The position numbers and the translations under genes are program-made. A model generated the notes under the pieces. The model made no database searches, was not told the DNA's origin, and saw only the letters and a list, made by a program, of their open reading frames with translations. Shown piece by piece: positions 1 through 12,700 of a stretch of DNA of 64,000 nucleotides. The stretch is from positions 434,001-498,000 of the forward strand of contig QRDG01001910.1 in assembly GCA_012064385.1 (NCBI GenBank), in the 5' to 3' direction. The stretch comes from Puccinellia tenuiflora (taxonomy: Eukaryota > Streptophyta > Magnoliopsida > Poales > Poaceae). Position 1 is the stretch's first letter, and every line of letters starts with the position of its first letter.

Positions 1-1212
1 GTAGAAGGGGATTCAGATTTGGTTTATTGATGGATTTGAGTATTTTCCACGGATGGGTATCGAGGTGAGATGGAGTTTTTATCAGCTTCAGTTGTGTTGC
101 TCGTGGTCTGGTTGTACACATGGATAGAGCTTGGTGGTGCAGTATTAATTTTTATTTTGTCCCTTTCACTACAGGAATTGAGTTTGGTGAATGGTGTGCT
201 ATTTAGTGGTGGATCAGTGAAGAGGTGTTTATATATTGAGACAGGAAAAAGGTGTTCCCGTACTCCTCTCTTGTACATCTTTTAGACATCTTACTTTTAC
301 TCTATAGTTGTTTGCATTATTCAAACATACTACATCTGAGTTTCATTACTCAAACTATTTGTCTTGGCTTACACAGAATGGAACTAAGGATGTAAAATAA
401 TTGTCACTTTCATATTTATTCCTTATTTATTTTCCCTCTTCCAAAATCCTTGATTAAGGCGATTGGTGTAGCTTGCTAGCCCAATACATGGTACTAATTA
501 GGAATACCTATGTTGTAGTTTAAAATCATGATGTCCAGGTTACTTTTACAAATTGATGTGCCTTCAGTTCAGGTTTCATTAAAAGGATATGCTTCACAGT
601 TCCCGGTTCATTGCTCAAGTAGCTGCATATCAATCTCTCTTTTTAGAAATTCATGACTGATAGATGAGCTTCAGATTTCATTAGCAGGATAGATAGACTG
701 AAAATACCTGTTTCGATTCTCTACAACTATACGTAGTACACAACAGTATTGACTGATCGTGGCTCGCAGTAGAAAAGAAAAGATTAATTGGTGTGTGCAA
801 TTCGCATAGGAGAGTGCCATTAGAGCAATATATCTCATTTAACCTTATATTTGATACAGCAAGTCAGCAACACACTGATGCAAGTATGTTTTAGTGTTGA
901 TTGACAAACAGTCGAACTTATCAGGTGAGAACAAAATGGGTGTGTGCTGCAAGCGTCATCATATTTGTACTTACCATCATGGTGAAAAAAAGGAATTGAT
1001 GCACACCTGTTCTCTCTGAAACTGTTGTGTGTCCAACGAGTTCACGAGCTCAATATCTTCGGCAGGCAATAGAAAGATGTGCTTATCATCCCTGAGTCCA
1101 ACGAGTTGGCTCCAGAAACAATAAAACGGAATAGAAAAACTGGCTGGAGGTCTACATATTTTGCTACTGAATGTTGTTGTATTTGTTACCCTTCGATCTA
1201 TAAGATGAAACA
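1..1212. other. No gene recognised; probable Helitron interior
   Basis: I see no coding exon, tRNA or clear repeat here. The open frames are short and show no family motif. The stretch is AT-rich, intron-like sequence leading into the protein phosphatase 2C fragment at 1213. It probably belongs to the Helitron-like element ending at 2102, whose 5' end I could not find in the window. Confidence 0.4.
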
Positions 1213-1690
1213 TGGAGGCTGTCAGGCATGAGCTCATGGCCGAGTACCCGATGACCTACGGATCGTGCTCAAGCACGCTGTCTGGAGAGTGAAGGGCATC
1301 ATACATGTCGGTTTTTATCTTGAGGGGTTTGGTGATCTTACATTGTGTGTGGGTTATGCAGGTGTCGCGGTCGTTGGTGGTGCATACTTGAAAGACGCAA
1401 AGTATTAACATGGAAATGATCAAGCCTGACTTTAGATTCTCTGAGCAATTCAGCAGAAGTGACTGTTCCATCATATTTGTCTCGGATGGTTTGTGGGAGC
1501 ACTTGAGTAACCATGAAGCCTTAGAGATTGTTCACAACAATCAACGCACTGTAAGACCCCAACACACCATTTTCATCGATTCATAATCGACCAATTGTGA
1601 ATTCTATGAGTTTTGTTTTGCATTAAGATTGCGAATTGTGAAATGTAAGATGTGTTACTGCGACCTCATGAGGATTAAAAAGAAAGTCTG
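1213..1690 (+). pseudogene. Protein phosphatase 2C (clade D-like) gene fragment, broken
   Basis: Three blocks match the C-terminal half of plant PP2C phosphatases. Near 1213-1320 the plus strand reads EAVRHELMAEYP, then, after a one-base loss, DDLRIVLKHAVWRVKGIIHV. After an intron-like gap with a TATGCAG acceptor, 1361-1402 reads SRS, then LKDAK in a shifted frame. Near 1410-1550 it reads FSEQFSRSDCSIIFVSDG followed by LWEHLSNHEALEIVHNN. Near 1636-1690 a remnant of the KREMRYSDLKKIDRGV block remains. Intact members are Mn/Mg-dependent Ser/Thr phosphatases, and SDGLWEHLSN is their metal-site loop region. The N-terminal half is missing and at least two frameshifts are visible, so this is a dead fragment. 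Its position just upstream of a Helitron 3' end suggests gene capture, which is an inference. Confidence 0.75.
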
Positions 1691-1922
1691 TATGGAAGAG
1701 CAACACCTAAAAATATATGAGTTAGAGTTCAGATCTAACATTGGTGGCCGGGAGGACGATGACGGCGACGAGATTATCTTGGACAAACTGGTTGACTTCG
1801 TCAAATCAATTGCATGCAGGCGACAATACTGGTGATATGGACAAACTAGCCGAGGCCAATGACAACACGCCCGTGTACCAACTTAAGGGCGATCTGCTCA
1901 AGACCATCGACAAGTACTAAGT
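1691..1922 (+). pseudogene. Unidentified coding-like fragment
   Basis: Downstream of the phosphatase remnant the sequence stays codon-like. One frame reads IGGREDDDGDEIILDK then LVDFVKSIA, and after a frame change another reads MDKLAEANDNTPVYQLKGD then LLKTIDKY before a stop. I do not recognise the family. It could be a second captured gene fragment or a diverged end of the same gene. The acidic composition and lack of early stops are the only support. Confidence 0.3.
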
Positions 1923-2071
1923 GTTGATTACTTTGTCAAGATCGTGATGAAGGAAGGAAAAATCATGTGTTCTTGAGAGTGGGAAGATAACCGTCAAGAA
2001 AGAACTATCATTCTTGATGGTAGCAGGAGAAGCGATTCCTGGTGTGTCCGAATGAACTCCTCGCTTTTATT

Positions 2072-2102
2072 CCCGGTGCAACGCACGGGCATATTTTGCT
2101 AG
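2072..2102 (+). mobile_element. Helitron-like 3' terminus
   Basis: A short hairpin (CCCgGTGC, AAC loop, GCACGGG; 2072-2089) is followed nine bases later by CTAG (2099-2102) and then T. This is the known Helitron 3' signature: a GC-rich stem-loop upstream of CTRR, inserted 5' of a T. The same arrangement recurs at 15404-15435, which supports a real family. The 5' TC end was not located. Confidence 0.6.
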
Positions 2103-2167
2103 TAATAATAAAAGCATTAAGTTTTCCGCGGTTTGGTTTGGTACGCCATTTAAATTGCCCTAAAAAC

Positions 2168-2175
2168 TATAAATA
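2168..2175 (+). promoter_or_regulatory. TATA-like box
   Basis: TATAAATA lies about 110 bp upstream of the left target-site copy of the Mutator-like element, in sequence that looks like a promoter running into a C/T-rich leader. If real, the element inserted into a 5' leader. No downstream gene can be named. Confidence 0.2.
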
Positions 2176-2719
2176 ATTACCCATCCTGCCACCCATAAGT
2201 TACAAAACAGTTCGAGTCTCCTTTCCTTCCTCTGTTGGAGTTTCTGCCGTCCTTCTTCTGCGGTTCGCCACCCGTAAGTTATTGGGCGCGTCTAGCGAGC
2301 GATCGCGTGCTCGTTCGCTCGATCGAGCGATCGATCCGTATCGGAAAGTTCGGCCACCGTGGCGTGCGTCCCCAGCCCAATAGCGGCCCGTTAGCAAACC
2401 CAGCGTCCCACGCAGGCACGCACACCCCCGACCACCGACCAGGTGCCATAGCCCGCACCCCCAAAACCCTACCTACCACACCTGCACGCGCCGTTCCTCC
2501 ACGCGCCGTTCTCCTCCTTCCCTCTCTCCTCCTCAAGATCCGGCCGCGTGTGCTGCTGCTCTCGTCGACCTGCTCCAGCAAAAATCCCCCGTGCTGATCA
2601 AGAAGGAGGTATGGACTGCTACTGCTCCCACGTGCTGCTGCTTCTTCCTTTTATTTGACGATCCAACTGACCACCTGGCCATCGACTGATCCTCCTCCGG
2701 GTATCCACACACCATTTTC

Positions 2720-3115
2720 TTTGCCTGCAACTGGTCCTTCCCCGGCCAGCAACTGATCCTGCTTCGTCCAGCAACTGATTACCTGGGTTTCTGCCAATTT
2801 CCTTGCCTGCAACTGGTCCTTATTCGGTCAGCAACTGATGTTGCTTCGTCCAGCAACTGACCAGCCGAGCTTCTGCAAAAAACTGGGGCATCAACACACA
2901 AATTTCTTGCCTGCAACTGGTCCTTTTCCGGCCAGCAACTGTCCACCTGGGCAACTGCAACTCTTTTTGTTCCTGGTAACCTGATCATCCACCTGCAAAA
3001 AACTGGACCTTCTCCAAGCCAACAACTGAACACCTGGGCCAGCCAGCAACTGATCACCTGATCATCTGCAAAAAAAGAAACTGGGCATCCATAAAATCAG
3101 CTGAGCAACTGCAAA
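2720..3115. repeat. CAACTG-rich subterminal repeats, left side of MULE
   Basis: The motif GCAACTG, often as CCAGCAACTG or GCAACTGGTCC, recurs about every 30-40 bp, with CTGCAAAAAACTGG variants. The same GTCAGCAACTGGTCC string appears in the repeats near 12360-12655 on the other side of the element. Such subterminal arrays are typical transposase-binding or structural repeats; binding itself is an inference. Confidence 0.6.
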
Positions 3116-3497
3116 AAAACCAAAAAAACTACAGATTTATAGTTGCTTCACATAAAACTTGAAGATTTTAGGCTCAGTTTTTCAGGCCTGACACATGCAT
3201 GACAAAACAGTGAAGTTGTTCCTGAATCCACATGGTGAACATTTCTATTTGTCCTAAAACATGACATGACATGGCAGATGCTAGTGCTCTTCATCCATTT
3301 TTCATCTGGCAGTTTTTTTTGTGTGATGTTATCTTCTCCTTTTTCCACCGCGTGGTATGCTTCTGTCACCTGTTGCACATAGACAAGTGAAACCTGGAGT
3401 CAGTAGTAGTTGTTATTATTGGTAAAATTGCAGATGTATAATGGAAAAACTGTTTTTCGGCCTAGGTTATTGATGTGTTTTTCTTTTTTGTGAACAG

Positions 3498-6400
3498 ATG
3501 TCTGGCCTGGACCTGAATTTACCCACTGATGGAAATGAGGACGGCGCTGAACCACCTTACTGTACTCAAGCGCAAGCACAAGATGCCGAGACGGTTGGGG
3601 AATCTCCAGATCCTGTTCATGCACCTGGAGTAGATTTGCATGATGAGGGCAGTGCTAGGGGACCGCGACAAATGTGGGGCCTGATCATGTGTCGAGCACC
3701 ACCATTCCCACCGGTGCTGTCCCTACGGCAACAACTGCTACTGCAAACTTGGATGGCGACGATGCTATGGGAGCTGGAGTGAATGAGGAGGTTGTTTCTA
3801 GTCCACAGGAACCATTCTTGGGGATGAGATTTGACTCAATTGCCGGTGCTCGGGCTCACTACAATGCGTACGCTAAGAAGATGGGGTTCTCCATAAAATC
3901 AAATACATCTAAGAGGGCAGTGCACAGTAATGACCTAGAAAAGCAGCAATTTACATGTAACAAGTGTCGGGCGCCTAAAACAGAAGATGAAGTCCAGAAG
4001 GAAAGAATGAATGTAGTTGAACAGGTTAGCCCTGTCCGGGTTGATGCTGTCAGTGATGGGAGTGAGGATGCCCCAGCAAGCAAGAAGTCTAAGTTGCGGG
4101 TCAAACGGAAGCGAGAGACCATCAAGCAAACAAAATGCCCTGCGAAGATGATTGTGAAACTAATCAATAACAAATGGGAAGTGACTTATTTCATAGCTGA
4201 GCACAACCACCCTATGGTTGTGAAACCTTCGCTCACAAAATATTTGAGATCACACAGGGGGATCCCGCTCGATGAGAAAGAGTTCCTCAGATGCTTACAT
4301 AATTGCAACTTGGAAACAGGTTAGTCCTTTTCCGCGGGGACCCATAAGTGCCTGTTTTTTATGATGGTTAGTGTTTGGGCTGACCTTTTCCATTTGTGTT
4401 TTGGTTTTCTCTTAATTGTTGCAGGCCGTATGATGACAGTTATGTCTGAGTTTTATGGCGCGGAAGCTTTTGTGCCCTATGGACCAAAAACGATAACAAA
4501 CTTGCGGTCAGGTTTCCGTCTGAGAATAAAGAGTATGACATAGGTGAAACTATAGCTTATTTTGCAGAGTTGCAGAAGAAGGACCCGGAATTCTTTTATA
4601 GGATTTCGTTTGATGAAGAGAATAGGGTTGAAAATATTTTCTGGGTGGACAGTGTTGCAATAAAAGCATATGCAGATGCATATCATGACTGTGTGTCTTT
4701 GACACGACTTTCATGACCAACCACTTCAACATGCCGTTTGCTCCGTTTATCGTATAAACAGGCATGGCCAGTCATTCATGCTTGGTTGCGGCTTCCTACG
4801 CGATGAGAAAGAGGAGAGCTTTAAATGGCTTTTTCGCGTGTTCCTTGAAGCAATACATGGCAGGCATCCGACAAATATCATTACAGATCAGGACTGGGCA
4901 ATGAGAGCAGCAATTGCTGCGGTCTTCACTGAGAGTGTTCACCGCAACTGTCGCTGGCACATTATGAAGAAAGCAAATGAGAAACTTGGTTCATTTCTTG
5001 GGCGGCACCTAGGTTTGGCTGAGGAATTCAACGAATGCTTTGATGAGAGCATGTCTGTTGAAGAATTTGAAGCAAATTGGGGTGAGTTGGTTGCTAAGTG
5101 GGACCTGTCAGAGAACGAAACATTCGCATGGCTGAAAAAGTATGCTCATACATGGGTTCCATGCTACTTCAGGATGCGTTTCTTCCCATTTTTGCAGTCA
5201 ACTCAGAGGAGTGAGGGGTTCAACTCCGTGCTGAAGCGTTATGTCAATCCTCAAAACTCGATCAAGCATTTTGTGAGGCAGTATGAGAAAATAAATGAAA
5301 AGATCTTGGGCAAGGAGGGGCAGAACGACTTTCGGACTGATGAGCTAGAAGTTCGGCCTTGGTCACCATTTCTAGTTGAGAAGCATGCTTTGGCTGTGTA
5401 CACTAGAGACATCTACTATCGCTTCATGCTGGAGTTTGAGCTCATAGGCCGGTACAACGTCCAGCCCATGGGCAGCAACATGTACATGTTGGTTCCCAAC
5501 AACCTGAGGTGCTATCCTTATGGCAGTAGGAGCTACATGGTGAACTGTAATGGTAGCGACGACGCTTTCAGCTGTGAATGCTCCAAGTTTGAACGTGACG
5601 GTTTGCTTTGCTGTCACGTACTGAAGGTGTTCACTCACATTGGAGTTGATGCGATACCAGAACGCTACATCTTGCGCAGATGGACACAGAAGGCAATTCA
5701 ATCGGAAGATGTGTTGCACCCCGTCACAGCAGGAGATGATGTCATGCCTGAAGAGTCGCGAAAGAAGCTTCGGTTTGCAAACTTGTCGAGACAGTTTGTG
5801 CAGATGGCTAAGATGGGTAGCGAGTCAGACCAAGCACAAGCTATTGCTCGTAGGCACATCAGGGAGATGCAGACTGAGTACACGCAGCTGAACAAGGTGA
5901 AGAGGAAAAAACCAGGGAAAAACACTACGGCTTCTGATGTTCATATGGCGTCCGGTTCGGCTCCAACCAATGGTCCAACAGCTTCAGCTCCTGATGCGCG
6001 AAGGGCAGCGGGTGCAAGGTCTGCTACTGAACCCCAAACAAATTCAGTTCCTAATGTTCGGAGGGCGTATGGTGCAGAACTTTCTCTTTCCCCCCAGTCC
6101 CAACCGACATTTCAGACTACTACTACTGGCGTTGTGCCAGGATTAGGCAGTGCAACTGGTCCGTTGCAACAAAACACTACTGGTGCTTCTCTTGGGGTGC
6201 CTCCCAACCCTAAAAAACCAGGTTCGTCGGCCACTAGGGTTCAACCAAAGACTAAAGCGAGAGTTCCTCGTGCATCGGCGGCTGACTTCACGACTGCAGC
6301 AACTGCATCTCGGTCTGCCAATGCAGCTCCCGCAACTGCCATGCGTGGACCAGGGTCACTCTTTGATGATCTGCCAAATGTTTTGGCAGGGACAAGTGAG

Positions 6401-6571
6401 GGCGCCATGGTGATCCTTAACCCTCCAAGGTCTAACACAAAAGGGCGGAAGAAAGGTAGATACCTAGCTGGGATAGAATTGCAAGCTAAAAAGACTAGTT
6501 TGTGTAGTGTGTGTAATGAACCTGGGCACAACTCTGCGACCTGTCCTGTCGCCTTGGCATGTAAGAAATGA
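3498..6571 (+). pseudogene. FAR1/FRS-like MULE transposase, frameshifted
   Basis: The start ATG at 3498 follows a splice-acceptor-like TGAACAG. The order is: an acidic N-terminus (SGLDLNLP); a FAR1 DNA-binding zinc domain (FTCNKC, then CPAKMIVK and AEHNHPM, about 3800-4230); an intron ending near 4424; then the MULE transposase domain with DTTF (about 4700), TDQDWAMR (about 4885) and the RSEGFNS glutamate (about 5210), the expected D-D-E set. A SWIM zinc finger (CEC..CCH, about 5570-5620) and a C-terminal CCHC knuckle (CSVCNEPGHNSATC, about 6500) follow. The long open part is 4778-6571 (597 codons). Frameshifts lie near 3660-3674, at the VSFDTTF stretch (one T missing, about 4700) and near 4750 (one G missing). 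Intact relatives cut and paste MULEs or, when domesticated, act as FAR1/FHY3-type transcription factors. The lesions and TE context make this a dead transposase. Confidence 0.85.
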
Positions 6572-6685
6572 CATGGGGGTATGTAGGATCTCAAAGTATC
6601 GTTTTTCAATTCTGTCAGGTAAACTCATGCATGTAAAGGAAAAAAAAATGTGAAAAACTAGTCTGCAACAAAGATGTGCTTGCCT

Positions 6686-9600
6686 TCATTTTATCTTGAG
6701 CAACTTCTTCCAGTCGACATCATTGAATTCAGAGATAACCCATGTGTGTGTTATGAGCTTCCTTATGCTTGGGATGTTTGCACCTTCATATGCTGGCAGG
6801 CTTCTCCCATTCCACTCCTCTGCATTGTACAACATGCATACCCCGCAGTCGTAGCTGGATTTTTGTTTGGTATGGACAAGCAGAAACACATTGGGTAAAA
6901 AAAAGATGGGCAGTTAGTAGTGAGGAAAGCAAAAAGAAAAAAGAAAAATAGTTGTTATAATTTTGTTGTAGGTTGCACAATGTGTTTGCCATCATCTTAC
7001 TTGGTGGTCTGTTTTGGTGGTTCAATATCCTCATATCCAAAGTTGTCCAGTTTGATTTGAGAATTGGGGTAGTGCAAGTCCCACAGATTCTTGAAAAGAC
7101 AAATTATCTTCTTGGCGTTGGCATCTAGTATCTTGTTTTCCTTTGACCTCATGGAGTCTATCAGCTCGAAACGCTTGTCCCTGATGTTCACCACAAGAAG
7201 CCAGTAGTGGTTTACAGGTGTTTTTGCTTGCGGGGCCAGATCTTCCATGATAGGTATGAGTATCTGTATTTTGTGTAGAAAAAAGCAAACATATATAATT
7301 TGGTTTTGTCTATGGGAACAGAAGAGTGTAGAATAAAGTGAAAAAGGGATGAGTAGTGACTTATACCGACTCCTTCCTATCAAGGTGTGCATCAGCTTTG
7401 GAGAAATGTTTTGTCAACTCTTTGTTCTTCCAATCCATTTGCTGTAGTAGTGTCTGATGGGCACATGAAAAAAAAAACAGTTGTAGCCAGTAGAAATGCC
7501 AGAGAATGAACATGATAAAAATAGAATGTATTAAGTTTTAGTTTTTGCTTACCGCAACTCTCAGAGGCATGACAACCTTTTTCTTCTTCTTATCGGTTCT
7601 TAGCATAATTGACTCGATTCCTAGCTCAACAACAGTGTTACTCAAGCATGCTCCTGGCATCATTGAGTTTGCCAGATCTCGTAGAGATACGAAAAAGTTT
7701 TCATAGTTCACAATAATTGGACTATTGTCTATGCCTTGTCCTCTTTGAGATCTGCGCCCATGAGCTACAACTGCATCGTACACCTCTTTGACCTCCGCTG
7801 AACACGTGTACGTGCTTTTGTTGCTGTAATCCACGTATGGCGACCGCTTGCATGCAGGTTGCCTTATGATCCTGCGTTCACCTGCCTGTATGACAGGGCT
7901 AGCCGTGCTGCTAGCAGATCCATGGGCAATTACAGTTGTTGGTGTATTTGCCCTAGCTGGTGTCTCGCAATCAACATCGCGTTGCTCTGATGGACCTTCA
8001 AGTGGCAACTTCCCCTTATATCCTTTCTCCATTTCAATTTTGTCACATGCATCACAAGCTTCTCTTATCATATCTGATGTCCACTCATCGTCGAAACGTG
8101 ACGAGTTCAGATCAACAGGTTTGAGTGCAGACAATGTGTTTTGGGGGCTCGGGTTCGCTGGCTGTTTGGCTGCTTGTTGGGCTATCAAAACCAAGATCAA
8201 AACTTGGTGCATCACAGTACCCTTCCCGTGAGCATTTATCTTTTGGGATGGGTGGCGGGCAGTTAGCGCGAGTAGCTGCTTGTACTCCACCGAGTGCTTG
8301 ATCATCTGGCATTTTCAGTAGCAAACTGGCGATATCAGCAGTTGCAGTGATATTTTCAACAGCCGTTGTTTTGTCCCTGGGCGCTGTCTGGCAGTCCTTG
8401 TTTGGAGCAACTGCTGATGTTCTGTGGGAGTTAGCTGTCACATGGGTGCTTGTTGATGTCCTCGCGATGCTGGCAGCTGGTCGAGATGGTGGGCCCAAGG
8501 CAGGTGGTGCAGGTGCCACCGGGGACCATTTGGTTGCTGCCTCATGTGTCTTTGTTGCTGCCCTAGGTGCACCTGTTGCTGCATTCATGGCTCCGGTTGC
8601 ATCCTTTGTTCCACTGTTGTTTGCGTAGCTGGTTTTAGCGCCGGTGAAGGCTTGGGTAATGTTTGTTTGGTGTTTACGGATGGCCTGGGTGCAGCCACCC
8701 CTGTCTTTGTTGCTGCCTGATCAGGTGCAGTTGCTCGCGTAGGAGCTGCAGCTGGTTTTGGCGCCAGGGGAGGCTTTGATGCTGCCTTTTGGTACCTGGT
8801 TGCAGCCATGGGTGCAGTAGGTGCTGCAACTGGTTTTGACGGCAGGGGAGGCTTTGGTTCTGCCTGTTGGTAACTGGTTGCAGCCGTGGGTGCACCAGTC
8901 GCCGCCCTGACAATGCTTGTTGCTGCCTGTGTGGGTTGCAGTTGCTGGCTGCAAATGTGCAGCTGTTTTTGACTTTGGATATGCAAAAGCCAGGGGTGGC
9001 ACCGGGCGGGCTGGGGTGTTGGCTGGTTTGTTGGCATGGATGCGACAGTTGTCCCGCTGTTGATGACGCTTGCTGGCTGCATGGGTACAGATGGTGGCTT
9101 CAGGGGGGCTGTTTGTGCCACCACCTCCCTGGTAGCTGCAGTTGCTTCCTGTGCTCGGTCATTTGCTGTTTGCGGGATCCCCTTTGTTTGTCTTGTGCGA
9201 CGTGCCATAGTCTTTTGCTTCATATTGTCCGTTGGTCGGGTGTTGTCGCTGATGTGTAGGTTCTCCATATTCAAACACTCGTCCATTATTCTTTTGATCT
9301 CGAAGTCTTTACGGAATGTCTCGATGCTGGGTTCACTAAGAGGTGTTATTTTTGACCTTGCAATTTCTTCCAAGAAAACAGTCGTTGCGTAATGTTGGGT
9401 TGTGAGCTCGAAAATTTCTGGCGGTTCCAAATATAGGTGTGGCAGATCTATCTGTTCCCCATGATTCGAGGCAACAAATTGTCTCAACTCAGAGAACGGG
9501 CTCCGCTCTGACGGCGTTTCACTAGGAAAGCAGCTTTTTGGCTCATCTTTTCTGATACGCTTTGTAGCAGAATGGAGCATGGTTTCAAGTGCCAAGTCAT

Positions 9601-11983
9601 CGCCATCGTGGCATGCATTCTGGCTGTTGTTTTGGGCGCTCGTGTCTTTCCCCTGCCTTGGGCTGTGGACTTTTGAATTTCCTGATACTACATTATTCAT
9701 ATCAGACCTGAGAGATCTCCTCCTTGGCCTCTTGAGTAGGTCGCACCCTTGCCCGCCATCATCATCATCTTCTTCAGATTCCACCATGTGGCTGTTGTCA
9801 ATTTTGCATCCTTCGGGTGTCCTGCCCATTGCCAACCTAGGCGACCTCCTTGGCATGTTTCCTAGATTGCTAGCCTGCTCGCCATTGCCAACGTTTCCTT
9901 CATTTTCCAAACCCTGGCTGCTTTTTGCCAGCCTGGGAGACCTTCTTGGCATCTTATCTGAGTTGCAAAACTGCTCGACATCATTTCCGTTTTCATCATC
10001 TTCAGTCCCCTGGCTGATGGCATTGGAGAGCCCTTTTGTTGGACTGTTCATTGTGAACCTTGGGGACCTCCTCGTTGGCCTCTTTTCGAGGTTGTCTCTG
10101 TTTTCATCAGCAGGTTCTTGCGCAGACTCTCTGCTTAGCTCAGCTGCACTGCGGTCTCTATCCTCCTCATCATCAATGTCTTCATTGTCATCCTCTTCTT
10201 CATCAGATTCCTCTTCTTCATATGTTCCGTCCTCCTCTTCTTCATCAGATTCCTCTTCTTCATAGGTTCTGTCCTCCTCTTCTTCAATTTCTTCGTCTTC
10301 TTTATTAGGCTGTGTCCTTTGCCTCTTCCTCCCCATAGTTGCGTCTGCATTGCTTGCTCGCTGGTGGTCAATGTTGCCCACTCTTCAACAAATGTGCCCA
10401 GCCTACTTGACATGTCTTTGCAGAGATCCTGAAGCAACAGTGACAGCTTCGTTTTCCTCTGTCAGAGATGAAAAACAAAAAGTTGAATGGAAGAAGCTGA
10501 TTAATCAACAATAAAAAATGGGAGAGCAAACATTTTAAGTATGGTAGGAACATGGACGATAAAAAGAAAAATAAAAAAAGCAAAAGAAATTCAACATGCC
10601 TCAGCTGGGTAGTTTGGTGGCAGCTTGGATGATACGAACATTTCAGTCTGTGCCATCCCAACGAACAAACCATCCCGTATAGTGACGCCCACACCCTCTT
10701 TGAACTAGTGGCCGGGGGGTGGGGGTAGTTGAAAAATAAAACAAAAAAAATCTCATTATTGGTTTGTACTCAGGGAAAACAGAAAAAAGATAACATAGTA
10801 GCGACATGTTAAAAAAAAGATGAAAAAGTCAGTTAGTCTCACCCTTAGCTTGCCGAATTGCCCATTTGGCTTTGTGTCCTTCTGGATAACAGCCTGTATG
10901 AGTTGGTTAGTCCAGGCTGCGGCGCGTACTGGGCAATCTGTTGCGGATGGGACAGGCTCGTCAACGTCAAGGGAGTCGAGATACATGATCTGCATGGATT
11001 GGAAAAAAAAAGAAATAAGAAATAAGAAAATGTAAGTGATAAATTGGTTGATTTTAGATAGGCCTAACAGATAAAAACAGACAGAAATGATTTTTACCAC
11101 TAGGTGATATAGACAGCAACAGACCGAGTTCTTCTTGTCACCCATGCACCTTACTTCTGCGACAATCTGCTCAACGGCCAGCTGGCAGAAGTTTGACTTG
11201 CGGAGATCCTCGAGGTTTCTGATAGTGGAGTAGCACCTTGGGCTGATGCTGCACTTGGTGGTTGGGCATATAAAGCAGCTGATTACTGCTCCGAAGTAAG
11301 CTCGGAGGAACTTCAAATCTGCAACCCCTTCCATGCCCTTGATCATGTCCACCCATTCCTGCCACTTTGGTGGATTGCCACTCTGGATTCCATACTCTTC
11401 AGTCATAAATGCAGTGGCTTCAGCCGAAATCTCGAAACAGACACGTTGGCCTTCATTGGAAAGACCAAACACTCTGTGGTAGCTGTCGGCATTTATTGGA
11501 ATGCTGCCTCTCCCTGGGATTACAAGCTCGCTCCTCACAGGGTCGAAGCATCCTAACAGCCACATGCTTAAGTCGACTGGCATGGCTGTCGCCTTTACCT
11601 CTAAGAAACCACCCCATCCCCACTTTATTATCAGATCCTTTTGCTCTTTCGACAACAAGTCGTTCAGCTTCACAAGTCTTGCAGGGGACGCACGATTCCT
11701 ACCAAGCTGGGGAAAGGAAAACAATTAAACAACACTTGGATTAGCTAGGAAAAAAGCAGGAACACAAAAATATACATACAAAAAAAAGGTATACAAAAAA
11801 AAGACTCACCGCCTGAACCTTCTTCCTAATCCGGCGTCTGAGTACTTCAGGCGCTGGTCCACATGTGCCTACTTCATTATCAGGAGGAACATTGTGGCTG
11901 GTGTTCGATGTTGATGCCTGCGGATCATTTTTGGCGTTATTCCCTGCAACTCCAACAGGTAAGCGCAAGCAACGTTTTGTCAT
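6686..11983 (-). pseudogene. Ulp1-like (C48) cysteine protease gene of MULE, multi-exon, decayed
   Basis: Read on the minus strand. The first exon (11983 to about 11810) begins MTKRCLRLPVGVAG. The second (about 11710-11100) holds the conserved N-terminal region of these TE proteins (LIIKWGWGGFLE, MWLLGCFDPVRSELVIPGRG, YHRVFGLS). Small exons lie near 10990-10860 and 10705-10600. A long central part (about 10440-8120) is acidic, then carries five RRSPRL-like basic repeats, then Ala/Pro/Gln-rich repeats. The C-terminal Ulp1 domain keeps all three catalytic positions: His in NHYWLLVV and Asp in ELIDSM (about 7215-7135), and Cys in YDCGVC (about 6850). Intact Ulp1 proteins cleave SUMO-type conjugates; the role in MULEs is unknown. 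Frame changes near 10375, 8585 and 8150 and compound splicing indicate decay. Convergent with the transposase; about 115 bp separate their 3' ends. Confidence 0.75.
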
Positions 11984-12221
11984 CTTCTCCCCCGCAGCTC
12001 TGTGTACACATAAAAACCAACACCTACGTCAAGGTAAAAATCACATAATGAACGTTTGCATTGGTACAGTAACTGAAAACCAACCAAAAAAAAATAGTGC
12101 AAAAAAACTGCTTATGTGGATAATGAAGTGGAAACTGCAACTGTGCATATGTGTGAGCGGCAAAACTCATCATGCGGATGCGTGCAAAAAAGAGTCAGCA
12201 GCCAACGCAATGACTTTTAAG

Positions 12222-12700
12222 CTGATGATGTGCAAAACGGCAACTCAACCTGAAAAATGGCTGCAACCCGGTGAAGTACAAATCGGCAAACTAATCCTGG
12301 AAATGTCCAACTGTGTCAGACCAAAACTGCAAACTAAGCCGTATCGACACATGACTGCGGTCAGCAACTGGTCCATTGATTGAGTGCAACTGCACAATAC
12401 CAACATGGGCAACTGAAAACCAATTAACCCGATGATGTGCAACCTGAAAAATGGCTGCAACCCCGGTGAAGCGAAAATCGACACACGGCTGCGGTCAGCA
12501 ACTGGTCCTGTGATTGAGTGCAACTGCACAATACCAAAATGTGCAACTGAAAGTCTGAAACCAATTAACTCGATGATGTGCAACCTGAAAAATGGCTGCA
12601 ACCCGGTGAAGCGCAAAATCGACACATGACTCCGGTCAGCAACTGGTCCATTATTTGAGTGCAACTGCAGAAATACCAAATGTGCAACTGAACCAAAAAA
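12222..12700. repeat. Three diverged tandem repeats, right side of MULE
   Basis: The string CCTGAAAAATGGCTGCAACC recurs at about 12250, 12443 and 12584. Each is followed by GGTGAAG, a CGACACA string, GGTCAGCAACTGGTCC and GAGTGCAACTGCA. Spacing is about 194 then 141 bp, the first copy having an extra insert. These are the right-hand partners of the CAACTG-rich repeats at 2720-3115. Confidence 0.7.
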
